Assembly: GCA_000961805.1 (NCBI GenBank)
Contig: LADV01000225.1
Span: forward strand, 1-54,420
Source of the DNA: Peptococcaceae bacterium BRH_c23
GTDB taxonomy: Bacteria; Bacillota_B; Desulfitobacteriia; Desulfitobacteriales; Desulfitobacteriaceae
DNA length: 54,420 bases
Direction: 5' to 3'
The notes below the pieces were generated by a model. It worked only from the letters and a program-made list of their open reading frames with translations, was not told the DNA's origin and did not search any database. Below are positions 26,579-35,589 of the stretch, piece after piece; position 1 is the stretch's first letter; every line of letters starts with the position of its first letter. The translations under genes and the position numbers were made by a program.

Positions 26579-27679
26579 TTAAACATTAAAACGAAAGTGG
26601 ACAATATCACCATCATTCATAATATACTCTTTACCTTCCAAGCGAACTAATCCTTTATCCTTAGCACCGCTCATACCGTTGAATTCTACGAAGTCCTTAT
26701 ACGAAACCACTTCAGCTCGAATAAATCCATGTTCAAAATCTGTATGGATGGTCCCGGCTGCTCGAGGCGCCTTAGTCCCTTGATAAATTGTCCATGCTTT
26801 TACCTCTATCGGACCCGCAGTAAAGAACGTCATAAGGCCCAATAAATGGAAGGCAACCCGAATCAAACGATCTAGTCCTGACTCCTCGAGTCCTAAATCC
26901 TGTAAAAATCCTTCTTTTTCATCTGGCTCAAGTTCGGCAATCTCAGCCTCAATCTGCGCACAAACTACGACGACTTCGGCACCCTCTTCAGACGCTATCT
27001 CTTTAACCTGTTGAACGTAAGGATTGTCAGAGGCTGTGGAAAGACCATTTTCACTGACATTGGCAACATAAAGCACTGGTTTCAAGGTTAAAAGCGAAAA
27101 CCCCTTTAGAATCTCTTGTTCCTCATCCGAAAAGGTCAACGAACGAGCCCCTTTTCCTTGATTAAAGACCACCTTTAAGCGCTCCAAAAGGGCCACTTCA
27201 AGATGGGCCTTTTTATCACCCGTCTTCAAGAGTTTCGAAGTACGTTCTGCCCGTTTCTCCACACTCTCCATGTCTGCCAAGACCAGCTCTAAGTCTATTG
27301 TCTCGATATCTCGCTTAGGGTTAACATTACCCTCAACATGGATTACGTTCTCATCTTCAAAACATCGGACGACATGCACAATGGCATCCACTTCTCGGAT
27401 ATGGGATAAGAACTTGTTACCTAGCCCCTCGCCTTTGCTCGCTCCCTTGACAAGACCAGCAATGTCAACAAACTCAACGGTTGCCGGAACAATCTTTTTA
27501 GGATTTACCATATCGGCAAGTTTTTGCAAACGGGAATCAGGCACTTCAACCATCCCAACATTTGGATCAATCGTGCAAAATGGGTAATTTGCCGCTTCTG
27601 CACCCGCTTGAGTGATTGCATTAAACAGCGTTGATTTACCGACATTTGGCAAACCAACGATTCCTGCATGTAATGTCAT
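26579..27679 (-). CDS. ychF: Redox-regulated ATPase YchF (Obg family)
   Basis: 366 residues, full length. G1 motif [15 protein letters not shown] near residue 8, G3 [10 protein letters not shown] near 72. The G4 position reads NVSE in place of the GTPase NKxD, the change that gives YchF its ATP preference. A central coiled coil and C-terminal TGS domain ([18 protein letters not shown]) are present. It acts in ribosome-associated stress control. It is monocistronic, with TAGGT before the ATG. Confidence 0.97.
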   Translation of the reverse strand: MTLHAGIVGLPNVGKSTLFNAITQAGAEAANYPFCTIDPNVGMVEVPDSRLQKLADMVNPKKIVPATVEFVDIAGLVKGASKGEGLGNKFLSHIREVDAIVHVVRCFEDENVIHVEGNVNPKRDIETIDLELVLADMESVEKRAERTSKLLKTGDKKAHLEVALLERLKVVFNQGKGARSLTFSDEEQEILKGFSLLTLKPVLYVANVSENGLSTASDNPYVQQVKEIASEEGAEVVVVCAQIEAEIAELEPDEKEGFLQDLGLEESGLDRLIRVAFHLLGLMTFFTAGPIEVKAWTIYQGTKAPRAAGTIHTDFEHGFIRAEVVSYKDFVEFNGMSGAKDKGLVRLEGKEYIMNDGDIVHFRFNV

Positions 27680-27833
27680 GGTGTTACCTAGTTAAGAAAA
27701 CCTGGACAAACCTAACCTTATCCTTTCACACTTTTTTTGTATATTCTCCAAGTTTTAAGGCTCTTATCATTAGATATTAAGCACTATTTTATATAGACAA
27801 GCTACCTCACCGATTATAAGTGATTTTCTCCCA

Positions 27834-28037
27834 TTAATCCAGATTATTTTCATCTACCCGATGTAAAATCTCCTTTAAATTGCGTTCGAGTTTGACTCTA
27901 GGAATCCAAGCTTGATGTTGACAGCCTAAACATTGGATCCGAAAATCCATCCCCGTCCGCATTACTTTCCAATCTAGGCTTCCACAAGGGTGCGGTTTAC
28001 GCAGACGAACAATATCCCCTACTTTCAATGGAATCAT
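27834..28037 (-). CDS. DUF951 small protein
   Basis: 67 residues. It begins MIPLKVGDIVRLRKPHPCG and continues with WKVMRTGMDFRIQCLGC, which is the DUF951 signature found next to ychF and rpsF in Firmicutes. Three cysteines are present. The function is unknown; a small beta-barrel nucleic-acid binder is possible. GGGAGG precedes the ATG. Confidence 0.92.
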   Translation of the reverse strand: MIPLKVGDIVRLRKPHPCGSLDWKVMRTGMDFRIQCLGCQHQAWIPRVKLERNLKEILHRVDENNLD

Positions 28038-28058
28038 CGGTTGCTACCTCCCTCTTAA

Positions 28059-28098
28059 TCGATGCGCGAAGTTCGAGGTTCGAAGGTTCGAAGCCCGA
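28059..28098. repeat. Copy of the CGAAGTTCGA intergenic repeat
   Basis: Plus strand reads TCGATGCGCGAAGTTCGAGG followed by TTCGAAGGTTCGAAGC. It shares the CGAAGTTCGAGG core with 29892-29918 and carries extra TTCGA units, in the spacer between the MscS gene and the DUF951 gene. Confidence 0.6.
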
Positions 28099-28176
28099 CT
28101 ATTGCTCATCACGTCAGACTTCGCATGTCGCACATTACTTAGACCCAACTTCAATAGTTTGTTAATTATAAGGCCA

Positions 28177-29037
28177 TTACTTCATAGGATCCGTCAAAAT
28201 AAAATTGTTTAGGTTTGGAGTCCGAATTCCTTCTTTCAAAAACTCCCTATGTATTTGAAGGCGAAGTTCTCGTTCCAAGCTCCATTGTTCATTGGGCTGG
28301 GTATAAGCAATAACTCGCAAGACGGCAGTTCGTTCCCCGAACTGAATTACTCCCTGAACAGAAGGAGCATCAATAATCTTCTCCCCGAACTCTATACTAA
28401 CCTTCTCACAGACTGAATGCATTACTTCCATTGCTCGATCATAGTCTTCATCATAAGGCATCTGAATGTCAACTAATGCCCTCATTTTACCACGGCTGAA
28501 ATTGGTGACGGCGGTTATACTGCCATTGGGAATTATGTGCAGTTCGCCACCCCAGTCTCTGAGGTGTGTCGCCCTGATTCCTGTCTCTTCGACAATTCCA
28601 GAGAATTCTCCGGCCTTTACATATTCACCAACGGAGAACTGATCTTCGAATAGGATAAAGAAACCGCCGATCACGTCTTTAACCAAACTTTGCGATCCAA
28701 ATCCTAAGGCAACTCCCAAAACACTTGCCGAGGCTAAGATTGTCCCGGTATCAAAGTTAAAAAGACGTTTAAGGCTGTGCAACAATACCGTAAAAGTGAT
28801 CAAATAAAAGGACATACTTCGGAGAAGGGAAAATATCGTATTCGCTTTACGCTCATCCAGAAGATGTTTCCCTTTTCTCTCAACCAGTAGACGACGAAAC
28901 GTATAAATTAATAAAGCGTAGATCAAACGAGCAAAGATCAATATTGTTACAATATATACCAAGGTGTTAAACGCTGTTGTACCTAATCCATGCCAGTCAT
29001 AATAGCCGATTTTTTCCTGTATCCACGTAACATTCAT
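28177..29037 (-). CDS. Small-conductance mechanosensitive channel (MscS family)
   Basis: 286 residues. There are three N-terminal membrane helices. The third is the pore-lining helix, with the glycine/alanine-rich face LASASVLGVALGFGSQSLVKD near 100-125. An MscS beta domain (FSGIVEETGIRATHLRD) and alpha-beta cytosolic cage follow. It opens under membrane tension to release solutes. It is a normal short YkuT/MscS-type channel. A weak AAGGAC lies upstream of the ATG at 29037. Confidence 0.93.
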   Translation of the reverse strand: MNVTWIQEKIGYYDWHGLGTTAFNTLVYIVTILIFARLIYALLIYTFRRLLVERKGKHLLDERKANTIFSLLRSMSFYLITFTVLLHSLKRLFNFDTGTILASASVLGVALGFGSQSLVKDVIGGFFILFEDQFSVGEYVKAGEFSGIVEETGIRATHLRDWGGELHIIPNGSITAVTNFSRGKMRALVDIQMPYDEDYDRAMEVMHSVCEKVSIEFGEKIIDAPSVQGVIQFGERTAVLRVIAYTQPNEQWSLERELRLQIHREFLKEGIRTPNLNNFILTDPMK

Positions 29038-29137
29038 AATAGTAGTCGTCCTTTACAAAAAATCTATCGCTTACTTTAGATCGTTCAATTGCAAGATCAG
29101 TTGTTGTAGTTTTCTTCTTCTAAGATTGAATTATGTG

Positions 29138-29875
29138 CTAAAACCAATCTCCTTTGTCCAATGTTAGAGGATCAAGTAAATTTTGACGGAGTTGAGCCGA
29201 AAATATTTGATCTAATCCATTGAAAATTCCCACTAAATATGGATAAAAGTATGAGTTTTGAATCAGCACATTATAGCTTTGTCCTACACCCAAATTCAAG
29301 AGAGGAGAGAACAATCCTGCCAAAACAGACAAACCAATCAAAGAACCTAACCCACCGAACAATAGTCCTCCTCCGCGATTTAAAGACCCTCTCCAGCTGC
29401 CAAATGGACGAAGTAAAATTGCGCACCCTAGTTGAAATATAAGTACAACGGTGTAAAAAACAACTCCAAAAGCGATCAGATTTAAAATTCGCTCAGTAAG
29501 CACCCCCGCCAAATGATGGCTTACTTGTTCTATTGTTTGTGGCATTGGTAGACTTGGAAGATTCGATGAGGAAAAGAAACTACGTAATTCTGGGGGTAAT
29601 GAGCTCAAGATACTTCCTAAAAACTGTTGTTGAAGTGTATCAGCTTTAGACTGAACAGCGGGGAGGACCACTCGAAAAATTACAGGTTCGAGCCATTGTT
29701 GAAGGGGAAAATATTGCTCTACCCAACGAAGAGCGGCTTTGTATTGCCAAACGGCGACTAAAAATCCAGCTATACCACTCAGGAAGTTGACAATGCTAGT
29801 CAGTAAACCCCTTTGATAGCCTCGTAGAGCACCTAACAAAATAAACCCGAGAATGAGAACATCTAGAAGATTCAT
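29138..29875 (-). CDS. CvpA-family membrane protein
   Basis: 245 residues with an N-terminal CvpA block (LLDVLILGFILLGALRGYQRG) and four hydrophobic helices. A hydrophilic stretch (about 75-120) separates the first two from the last two. The CvpA/colicin V production family affects envelope integrity and toxin or purine-linked phenotypes; the biochemical role is unclear. GGGGGGAC precedes the ATG. It lies 100 bases upstream of the MscS gene and may share its transcript. Confidence 0.88.
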   Translation of the reverse strand: MNLLDVLILGFILLGALRGYQRGLLTSIVNFLSGIAGFLVAVWQYKAALRWVEQYFPLQQWLEPVIFRVVLPAVQSKADTLQQQFLGSILSSLPPELRSFFSSSNLPSLPMPQTIEQVSHHLAGVLTERILNLIAFGVVFYTVVLIFQLGCAILLRPFGSWRGSLNRGGGLLFGGLGSLIGLSVLAGLFSPLLNLGVGQSYNVLIQNSYFYPYLVGIFNGLDQIFSAQLRQNLLDPLTLDKGDWF

Positions 29876-29891
29876 GTAGTCCCCCCTAATA

Positions 29892-29918
29892 ACGATGTAC
29901 GAAGTTCGAGGATCGATG
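29892..29918. repeat. Copy of the CGAAGTTCGA intergenic repeat
   Basis: Plus strand reads ACGATGTACGAAGTTCGAGG then ATCGATG. It lies just upstream of the cvpA-like start. The core is shared with the copies at 28059 and, inverted, 12801. Confidence 0.6.
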
Positions 29919-30106
29919 CCAGAATTGAAAGTTTAGCCTCCGGCTAAAAAGATAAGTGGTTTAAAGATTTTTGCTTTGACTTCAATCCATTGTCCAGTAT
30001 TTCTTCAAACCATTTAGAATAATCATATTCGGGTTAGACCCCCAGAAATCCTGCTGGATAAGTCGTTCGCCGTGTTAACTGTCTCAAAGCATCCCAATAT
30101 GTCAAA
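29919..30106. other. Intergenic stretch upstream of cvpA-like gene
   Basis: No coding frame or RNA seen; presumably the promoter region of the CvpA gene. A small TTTAGCCTCCGGCTAAA inverted repeat is visible near 29933. Confidence 0.4.
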
Positions 30107-30125
30107 AGGCAGCTTCACGCTGCCT
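30107..30125 (-). terminator. Terminator of selC
   Basis: Seven-base stem AGGCAGC/GCTGCCT with a five-base loop. On the minus strand it is followed by TTTTGAC. It lies about 120 bases past the tRNA-Sec 3' end. Confidence 0.7.
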
Positions 30126-30210
30126 AGAATAAACAAATAAAACTTATTTTTAGATTAAATTTCATAAACCTATTTACTGATCAGACCCGAAATGTACGCT
30201 TCGCCATATT

Positions 30211-30241
30211 CGAACCTCGAACCTCGAACCTCGAACCTCGA
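30211..30241. repeat. Tandem heptamer repeat CGAACCT x4
   Basis: Four exact copies of CGAACCT plus a partial fifth, immediately beside the 3' end of selC (minus strand: TTCGAGG units). It shares the TTCGAGG motif with the dispersed repeats at 28059 and 29892. Confidence 0.85.
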
Positions 30242-30244
30242 TTT

Positions 30245-30342
30245 TGGCGGGGATGCGTGAGAATCGAACACACCTCGGAACGTTCTGCGTCCCGACACGC
30301 GGATTTGAAGTCCGGGAGCAGCACCAGCCACCATCCATCCCC
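30245..30342 (-). tRNA. selC: tRNA-Sec (selenocysteine, anticodon TCA)
   Basis: 98-base minus-strand tRNA with an 8-bp acceptor stem (GGGGATGG / TGCATCCCC region), a long variable arm (GTGTCGGGACGCAGAACGTTCCGAGG region, length typical of tRNA-Sec) and anticodon loop CTTCAAA. The encoded CCA is at 30245-30247. With selB at 37433 it indicates that UGA is decoded as selenocysteine in this organism. Confidence 0.95.
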
Positions 30343-30511
30343 ATTCAATTAATAATATATTAACACATTCATTATAATTATGGAAGTAAATACAGTCAAA
30401 ATATAATCTAAACAATAAATTGTGCATAGATTGCTATCCAATTGTACAGAATATTAATGTTACATAATTTTTGTTAAATAAATGAGTATGTCCCAGAAAG
30501 GAGAATACCAA

Positions 30512-30649
30512 ATGGATACTTCTAAGATTAAATTTTCTAATTTAACAAACGATCAACTTCAAGAAATTCAAGCCCTAGAATCAAGAATCAATTTATCTAA
30601 AACTGAGGGGCCAGAAACGATTTTAATCGCTTATGCAACTCCCAAATAA
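30512..30649 (+). CDS. Small conserved-looking hypothetical protein
   Basis: 45 residues: begins MDTSKIKFSNLTNDQLQEIQ and ends ILIAYATPK. AAAGGAG is placed eight bases upstream of the ATG. Short proteins with an NLT-QL-IQ-LE helix and an LIAY strand occur widely in Clostridia, but no function is known. It is the only plus-strand gene in this stretch, so it is not a shadow of another frame. It is transcribed divergently from selC. Confidence 0.7.
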   Translation: MDTSKIKFSNLTNDQLQEIQALESRINLSKTEGPETILIAYATPK

Positions 30650-30682
30650 ATTCACTATTAAAAACTAATATGTTCCCTTAAT

Positions 30683-31114
30683 CTATTTGGTATAGTGTAA
30701 GCAGCTTCCATCTAAGAATTGTTCAACCATATTATTTAATTCTTCCTCTCGCATAGTTAACTGTAGAAATTGATATTGAGCTTGCATTAACCCTTTAGCG
30801 CATTCAATTGCGAGGTCCGTTAAATGTGTGCAGCCCTCTTTTAGTCCGACCGCCATTTGTATTTGTTTGCGAACATTTTTATTTAGGTTAATGCCGATAA
30901 GTTTTTTTATGTGTTCTTTTGTCAACGCACAATCTGTATGCGGAAAACGTCGAAAATCACCATCAGCTGAAGTAATGGTATTGCTCTCTATGTTTACTTT
31001 GATCGATAAACAGAGTTCATGATGACTGTCTAGAAAAAATCCATCCACCATTAGCGTTGTTCCCTCATCTACTAAGCGGACATTCACAGATATAGATCGA
31101 TTAAAAAGGTACAT
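30683..31114 (-). CDS. DUF2889-family protein
   Basis: 143 residues. The arrangement matches the DUF2889 family: an N-terminal beta region with VDGFFLDSHHELCLSIKV, a central FPHTDCA, then GCTHLTDLAIECAKG. Conserved His, Cys and Asp residues suggest metal binding, but no role is known. The open frame reaches 31138, but only the ATG at 31114 has a good Shine-Dalgarno (GAGGGG), so the shorter protein is given. Confidence 0.82.
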   Translation of the reverse strand: MYLFNRSISVNVRLVDEGTTLMVDGFFLDSHHELCLSIKVNIESNTITSADGDFRRFPHTDCALTKEHIKKLIGINLNKNVRKQIQMAVGLKEGCTHLTDLAIECAKGLMQAQYQFLQLTMREEELNNMVEQFLDGSCLHYTK

Positions 31115-31182
31115 TATATCCCCTCGTTTTCCTAGCATACCGAATACTATAGTTGTCTTGTATTATTATATCTCAATCTACC

Positions 31183-31225
31183 AATAAAGAAAGTCCGTGA
31201 ATTATCATTCAGGACTTTCTTTATT
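31183..31225 (-). terminator. Inverted-repeat terminator after the CBS-ACT gene
   Basis: AATAAAGAAAGTCC (31183-31196) pairs with GGACTTTCTTTATT (31212-31225). It is symmetric and A/T-flanked, so it can act on both strands. It lies 93 bases past the CBS-ACT stop and upstream of the DUF2889 gene. Confidence 0.75.
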
Positions 31226-31317
31226 AGCTGATATCCTATACTTAGGGCAACTAGGTCAAATAACAATCCCTAACCCGGAAAAGCGCTTTAACCTTGAGTT
31301 AGGCTATAACCTAATTA

Positions 31318-31944
31318 TTAATTCTTAATGTTATATCCTTTTTCTTCTAACGACACTTTTGCCTCGTTTACTTGTTCTCCATTAAGGTGAACGAGAAACT
31401 GTATATGATTATCTTTTTGATGATAAAAAGCAAAACTAGTTACATCGACGTCAAAATGCTTTATTGTAGTGGCGATGTCTAACAAAACTCCGATTTTGTC
31501 TTTTGCTTCAATTACAACACGTTCACCAGGACTTCGTGATCCCATGATATCTAAAAATGCACCCAAAATATCATATCCCGTGATAATACCTACCAGTTTA
31601 CCCTCTTCAAGCACTGGTAATCCTCCGATTTTATGTTCCCGCATTAATAAGGCTGCATCCTCAATCCGCGTGTCTGGGTGACAGGTCACTACTTTTTTCA
31701 CCGCTACTTCACGAATTGGGGTTTTAGCTATGAGGTAATTAAGTTCAAAGATACTTAGAGTCGTTGCTGGTGAAGGTGAGACCTCCCGTAAATCCCCATC
31801 TGTTACAAAGCCCACTAGTTTGCCCTTTTCCAGAACCGGTAATCGGTCGATCTTTTTCTCTCGCATGAGGGCTAGAGTATCTGCGATCGACTCATCCGGG
31901 GACACCGTAAAAACCTGAGATGTCATAAATTGGCGAACATACAT
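31318..31944 (-). CDS. CBS-ACT protein, AcuB-like
   Basis: 208 residues. Two CBS motifs (about 1-60, MTSQVFTVSPDESIADTL; and 72-135, LMREHKIGGLPVLEEGKLVGIITGYD) are followed by an ACT domain (about 142-208, VIEAKDKIGVLLDIATTI). This is the domain order of AcuB-like regulators. CBS likely binds adenine nucleotides and ACT an amino acid. Lying directly after the liv operon, it could sense branched-chain amino acids or energy state, which is inference. AAGGAA precedes the ATG. Confidence 0.88.
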   Translation of the reverse strand: MYVRQFMTSQVFTVSPDESIADTLALMREKKIDRLPVLEKGKLVGFVTDGDLREVSPSPATTLSIFELNYLIAKTPIREVAVKKVVTCHPDTRIEDAALLMREHKIGGLPVLEEGKLVGIITGYDILGAFLDIMGSRSPGERVVIEAKDKIGVLLDIATTIKHFDVDVTSFAFYHQKDNHIQFLVHLNGEQVNEAKVSLEEKGYNIKN

Positions 31945-32078
31945 TTTTTCCTTACCCCTTTCTCCATCAAAGTTAAGCCTATAAAGTAAACTAGGTTGGC
32001 GCTAGGAGGGAGAAAAGCTGCCAATATGGCCAACCAAAGCTCTACTTACTGAATACACATGTCTCAGAAATATATGCC

Positions 32079-32210
32079 TTATCCCCGGTCTGCAGACCTC
32101 CTACCCTTTCAGGGGCGAGGTCTTATCTCCGGTCTGCGGACCTCCTACCCTTTCAAGGGCGAGATCTTATCTCCGGTCTGCGGACCTCCTACCCTTTCAG
32201 GGGCGGGATC
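32079..32210. repeat. Three tandem 44-bp repeats behind livF
   Basis: Exact 44-base period: units at 32079-32122, 32123-32166 and 32167-32210, differing by a few substitutions. The next eight bases (TTATCCCC) start a fourth unit but are the livF stop and last codons. Each unit contains two small inverted repeats (GGTC/GACC and CCC/GGG) and, on the minus strand, AGGAGG. There are no spacers, so it is not CRISPR. Confidence 0.92.
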
Positions 32211-32915
32211 TTATCCCCCTAGGTAGGCCTTTCGAACTTCTTCGCTGGCCGCTAATTGTTTTGAATCTCCAGAAAGAACTATCTTTCCTGTCTCCAATAC
32301 ATAAGCCCTATTGGCGATTGATAAGGCCATATGAGCATTCTGCTCCACTAGTAAAATTGTTGTTCCGCTTGCATTAATCTCTTTGATAATTGAAAAGATC
32401 TGTTTAACTAAAATAGGTGCTAATCCCATTGAAGGCTCATCGAGAAGCAGGAGCTGAGGCTTGGACATCAGAGCCCTCCCCATGGCAAGCATTTGCTGCT
32501 CTCCGCCTGACAGTGTACCTGAAATCTGACTTTTACGCTCTCCAAGGCGAGGGAACAAACCATAGACACGTTCAATATCTTGTTTGATACCCGCATTATC
32601 TTTACGCAAATAGGCTCCCAGTTCTAAGTTTTCAATGACGGTCATATTAGCAAAGACACGTCGACCTTCAGGAACCTGTGATATTCCTTTGGCCACAATG
32701 GATTGGGGAGGTATGCTTGCTAAATTCTCTCCATTAAAGGTTAATTTACCCGTTTTTGAGCGCAACAATCCGGAGATCGTCTTGAGACTTGTGCTTTTCC
32801 CTGCGCCATTTGAGCCAATAAGGGTTACAATCTCTCCCTGATTTACCTGGAAGGAAATTCCTTTAAGGGCATGAATGGCTCCATAATAAACATTAACATC
32901 TTCAAGTACAAGCAT
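32211..32915 (-). CDS. livF: Branched-chain amino-acid ABC importer ATPase LivF
   Basis: 234 residues. Walker A GSNGAGKST, signature LSGGEQQ and Walker B LLLLDEPSMGLAP show an ABC ATPase of the LivF type (short, with LVEQNAH after the D loop). It powers uptake with LivG. Its start overlaps the livG stop by one base. The stop codon is the first triplet of a partial fourth 44-bp repeat. Last gene of livKHMGF. Confidence 0.96.
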   Translation of the reverse strand: MLVLEDVNVYYGAIHALKGISFQVNQGEIVTLIGSNGAGKSTSLKTISGLLRSKTGKLTFNGENLASIPPQSIVAKGISQVPEGRRVFANMTVIENLELGAYLRKDNAGIKQDIERVYGLFPRLGERKSQISGTLSGGEQQMLAMGRALMSKPQLLLLDEPSMGLAPILVKQIFSIIKEINASGTTILLVEQNAHMALSIANRAYVLETGKIVLSGDSKQLAASEEVRKAYLGG

Positions 32916-33685
32916 CAGACGACAACCTCCTCTCCTAGGTAAGCCTCAATGACTTTAGGATTATTCTTTATTTCATCAGGTACCCCCTGCGCGATAATCA
33001 TGCCATAATCTAAAACGTATATGCGTTCACAGACACCCATGACTAAGGACATATCATGTTCAATTAAGAGGATCGTTAACTTAAACTCCTCCCGAATCCA
33101 CCGAATAAGATTCATAAGGTCATTCGTCTCCTGGGGATTCATGCCGGCTGCCGGCTCATCTAATAAGAGAAGCTTTGGCTCAGTTCCTAAGGCGCGGGCT
33201 ATCTCTAAGCGACGTTGCTCTCCATACGGTAGATTCTTCGCCGTCTCTTCTGCTTTATCTTCAAGATGGAAAATTCTCAACAAATCCATGGCTTTTTTCT
33301 GTATCGTTTTTTCACCCATGTAGAAACTAGGAAGTCTTAGTAGCGCACTAGTCGTGCTATACGCAGCACGTTGGTGGTATGCAATTTTTACATTATCAAT
33401 AACACTTAAATCGCTAAAGAGACGGATATTTTGAAACGTCCGTGCCATTCCCAGATGAGTAACCTGATAAGGTTTAAGTCCACTCACCTCTTTACCCTGA
33501 AAAATCAAGTTTCCTTCGGTCTTGTCATAAACACCCGTCAGTAAATTGAAGACTGTAGTTTTTCCTGCACCATTAGGGCCAATTAAACCAACTAATTCTC
33601 CTTCATTAATCTCAATATTTAAATTTGATACCGCTTTTAAACCGCCAAAAGACTTAGAAAGATTATCAATTTTCAGAAGCGGCAT
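32915..33685 (-). CDS. livG: Branched-chain amino-acid ABC importer ATPase LivG
   Basis: 256 residues. Walker A GPNGAGKTT; the signature is the LivG variant PYGEQRRLEIARAL; Walker B LLLLDEPAAGMNP; then LLIEHDM. It is the second cytosolic ATPase of the importer. The start overlaps the livM stop by one base, so the genes are translationally coupled. Confidence 0.96.
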   Translation of the reverse strand: MPLLKIDNLSKSFGGLKAVSNLNIEINEGELVGLIGPNGAGKTTVFNLLTGVYDKTEGNLIFQGKEVSGLKPYQVTHLGMARTFQNIRLFSDLSVIDNVKIAYHQRAAYSTTSALLRLPSFYMGEKTIQKKAMDLLRIFHLEDKAEETAKNLPYGEQRRLEIARALGTEPKLLLLDEPAAGMNPQETNDLMNLIRWIREEFKLTILLIEHDMSLVMGVCERIYVLDYGMIIAQGVPDEIKNNPKVIEAYLGEEVVV

Positions 33686-34620
33686 TATTTATCACCCTTC
33701 TTTCCCAGGAAATTCAAGCTGAATTCTTTCGTGCCGAATAATCCGGTCGGTCTAAAGATCATCATCCCTATCAATAGTACGGCTATTATAACCATACGCC
33801 ATTCCGGAACACCTGCTAGAAGTGCCGAAACCAAGGTCATAACAATCGCTCCCGCAATACCTCCCGTAATGCTCCCCAAGCCACCGAGGACTACCATAAC
33901 TAAAATATCAATCGACTTTAAAAACGAAAAGGTCATGGGTTGAATGATATACATGTAATTCGCGTAAATTCCGCCAGCTACACCGGCAAAAAAGGCTCCC
34001 ATTGTAAAAGCCATAACTTTATATTTTGTGGTATTGATGCCCATAGATTCCGCGGCGATCTCATTCTCCCGAATAGAGATACATGCTCTACCGTGAGTGG
34101 AGCCCACAAAGTTTTTCATTAAAAGGACACTCAAGACCATCAATACAAAAGCCCAAGTCCAGGTTATTCTACTCGGTAAAGTGAATCCGGATGCTCCACC
34201 AACCAATTCCATATTTAGAAAAACAATCCGCACAATTTCTCCGAACCCTAATGTTGCAATAGCAAGATAGTCCCCTTTAAGGCGTAGCGTAGGTAGCCCA
34301 ACTAGGAGACCCACCAAGGCAGCCACAATCGCTCCAGCTAAAATGCCTAAAATCAACGGCCCATGCATGATTGCAGTAATAATCGCCGAAACATACGCCC
34401 CAACAGCCATAAACCCAGCATGTCCAATCGAAAATTGACCGGTTATTCCGTTGATCAGATTTAAGCTAGTAGAAAGAATAATATAGATACACATGAGGAT
34501 TAACGTCAACTTATAGAACGGAGGCATAATATCTGTCATAATCAGCCCTTGAACAACAGCATATATAAGAACAATCCCTAACAACATCACTAGATTTTTG
34601 CGGTTGAACCAGTTGCGCAT
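33685..34620 (-). CDS. livM: Branched-chain amino-acid ABC importer permease LivM
   Basis: 311 residues with about nine or ten membrane helices and the LivM hallmarks SLNLINGITGQFSIGHAGFM and GRACISIRENEIAAESMGI. It forms the membrane channel with LivH. The frame reaches a GTG at 34629, but that lies within the AGGTGAGG Shine-Dalgarno. The ATG at 34620 (MRNWFNR) is properly spaced and was chosen. Confidence 0.95.
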   Translation of the reverse strand: MRNWFNRKNLVMLLGIVLIYAVVQGLIMTDIMPPFYKLTLILMCIYIILSTSLNLINGITGQFSIGHAGFMAVGAYVSAIITAIMHGPLILGILAGAIVAALVGLLVGLPTLRLKGDYLAIATLGFGEIVRIVFLNMELVGGASGFTLPSRITWTWAFVLMVLSVLLMKNFVGSTHGRACISIRENEIAAESMGINTTKYKVMAFTMGAFFAGVAGGIYANYMYIIQPMTFSFLKSIDILVMVVLGGLGSITGGIAGAIVMTLVSALLAGVPEWRMVIIAVLLIGMMIFRPTGLFGTKEFSLNFLGKKGDK

Positions 34621-34629
34621 TTTCCTCAC

Positions 34630-35520
34630 CTACACTTTCTCACGTACATTTTTACCGAAAAGTCCGCTGGGTTTAATAATTAGGACAAGTATTAAGATTA
34701 GGAATGCAACGGCGTCCCGCCAAGTTGAAGCGCCTAAACCACTCACAATTGACTCGATTAGACCCAACATCAAGCCTCCGACCATCGCGCCAGGGATAAT
34801 CCCAATTCCCCCTAATACTGCTGCTACAAAGGCTTTCAGACCAGGAACAAGTCCCATTAAAGGATCGATCGTATTAAAATAGACACCCATTAGGACACCG
34901 GCAGCAGCCGCTAAGGCCGAACCAATGGCAAATGTGAACGAAATTATATTATTCGTGTTAATACCCATTAACAAGGCTGCATCTTTATCGAAGGATACTG
35001 CCCGCATTGCCTTACCCATTTTCGTATATTGAACCGTGAAATGCAGGAGACCCATGAGTATAATGGAAGTCAATAGCATAACAATATCACCATATTTAAA
35101 AATAACTCCGTAGACAGAATACATGGTTTCTGGAAAGACTGGGGGATAGGTACGGACTTGAGCAGATACAACTAACATGCCCCCATACTGTAAAAATAAC
35201 GAAACTCCAATTGCTGTTATCAAAGCCGCAATACGAGTAGCATTGCGCAAGGGTTTATACGCAATACGTTCTATGACAACTCCCAAAATGGCAGCTACAA
35301 TCATTGCAAAAAGCAGCGCTGGTAAAAACGGCAAATGCAAGACACTGGTCGCAAACCATCCAGCATACGCTCCTACCATCATAATTTCTCCATGCGCAAA
35401 ATTGATTAATTTAATAATTCCGTAGACCATCGTATATCCCAAAGCAATGAGAGCGTAGATACTTCCTAACGACAATCCATTAATAATTTGCTGAAATATC
35501 TGTTGAATAATACTCTCCAT
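34630..35520 (-). CDS. livH: Branched-chain amino-acid ABC importer permease LivH
   Basis: 296 residues with about eight membrane helices and the LivH signature LGYTMVYGIIKLINFAHGEIMM. It pairs with LivM. The open frame starts at 35556, but GGGAGTGAG is positioned for the ATG at 35520 (MESIIQQ), which was chosen. A hairpin (35560-35589) and a terminator-like stem (35837-35872) separate it from livK. Permease mRNA is therefore probably less abundant than binding-protein mRNA. Confidence 0.95.
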   Translation of the reverse strand: MESIIQQIFQQIINGLSLGSIYALIALGYTMVYGIIKLINFAHGEIMMVGAYAGWFATSVLHLPFLPALLFAMIVAAILGVVIERIAYKPLRNATRIAALITAIGVSLFLQYGGMLVVSAQVRTYPPVFPETMYSVYGVIFKYGDIVMLLTSIILMGLLHFTVQYTKMGKAMRAVSFDKDAALLMGINTNNIISFTFAIGSALAAAAGVLMGVYFNTIDPLMGLVPGLKAFVAAVLGGIGIIPGAMVGGLMLGLIESIVSGLGASTWRDAVAFLILILVLIIKPSGLFGKNVREKV

Positions 35521-35559
35521 GATCTCACTCCCTTTTCTGCTAAAACTTTCCAACATAGA

Positions 35560-35589
35560 AGAGAGAGGGTAAAACTGCTCCCTCTCTCT
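35560..35589 (-). repeat. Perfect stem-loop in front of livH
   Basis: AGAGAGAGGG and CCCTCTCTCT form a ten-base perfect stem, 40 bases upstream of the livH ATG. Its T-run is on the plus-strand side. On the operon (minus) strand it is preceded by As, so it looks like an mRNA-stabilising or processing element rather than an operon terminator. Confidence 0.6.

Noticed and set aside
30170..30427. 85-residue minus-strand reading frame
   Set aside because: It runs straight through the selC tRNA and the heptamer repeat, so it is a chance frame.
32079..32210. CRISPR-like array
   Set aside because: The 44-bp units are directly contiguous, with no spacers and no cas genes nearby; it is an ordinary tandem repeat.
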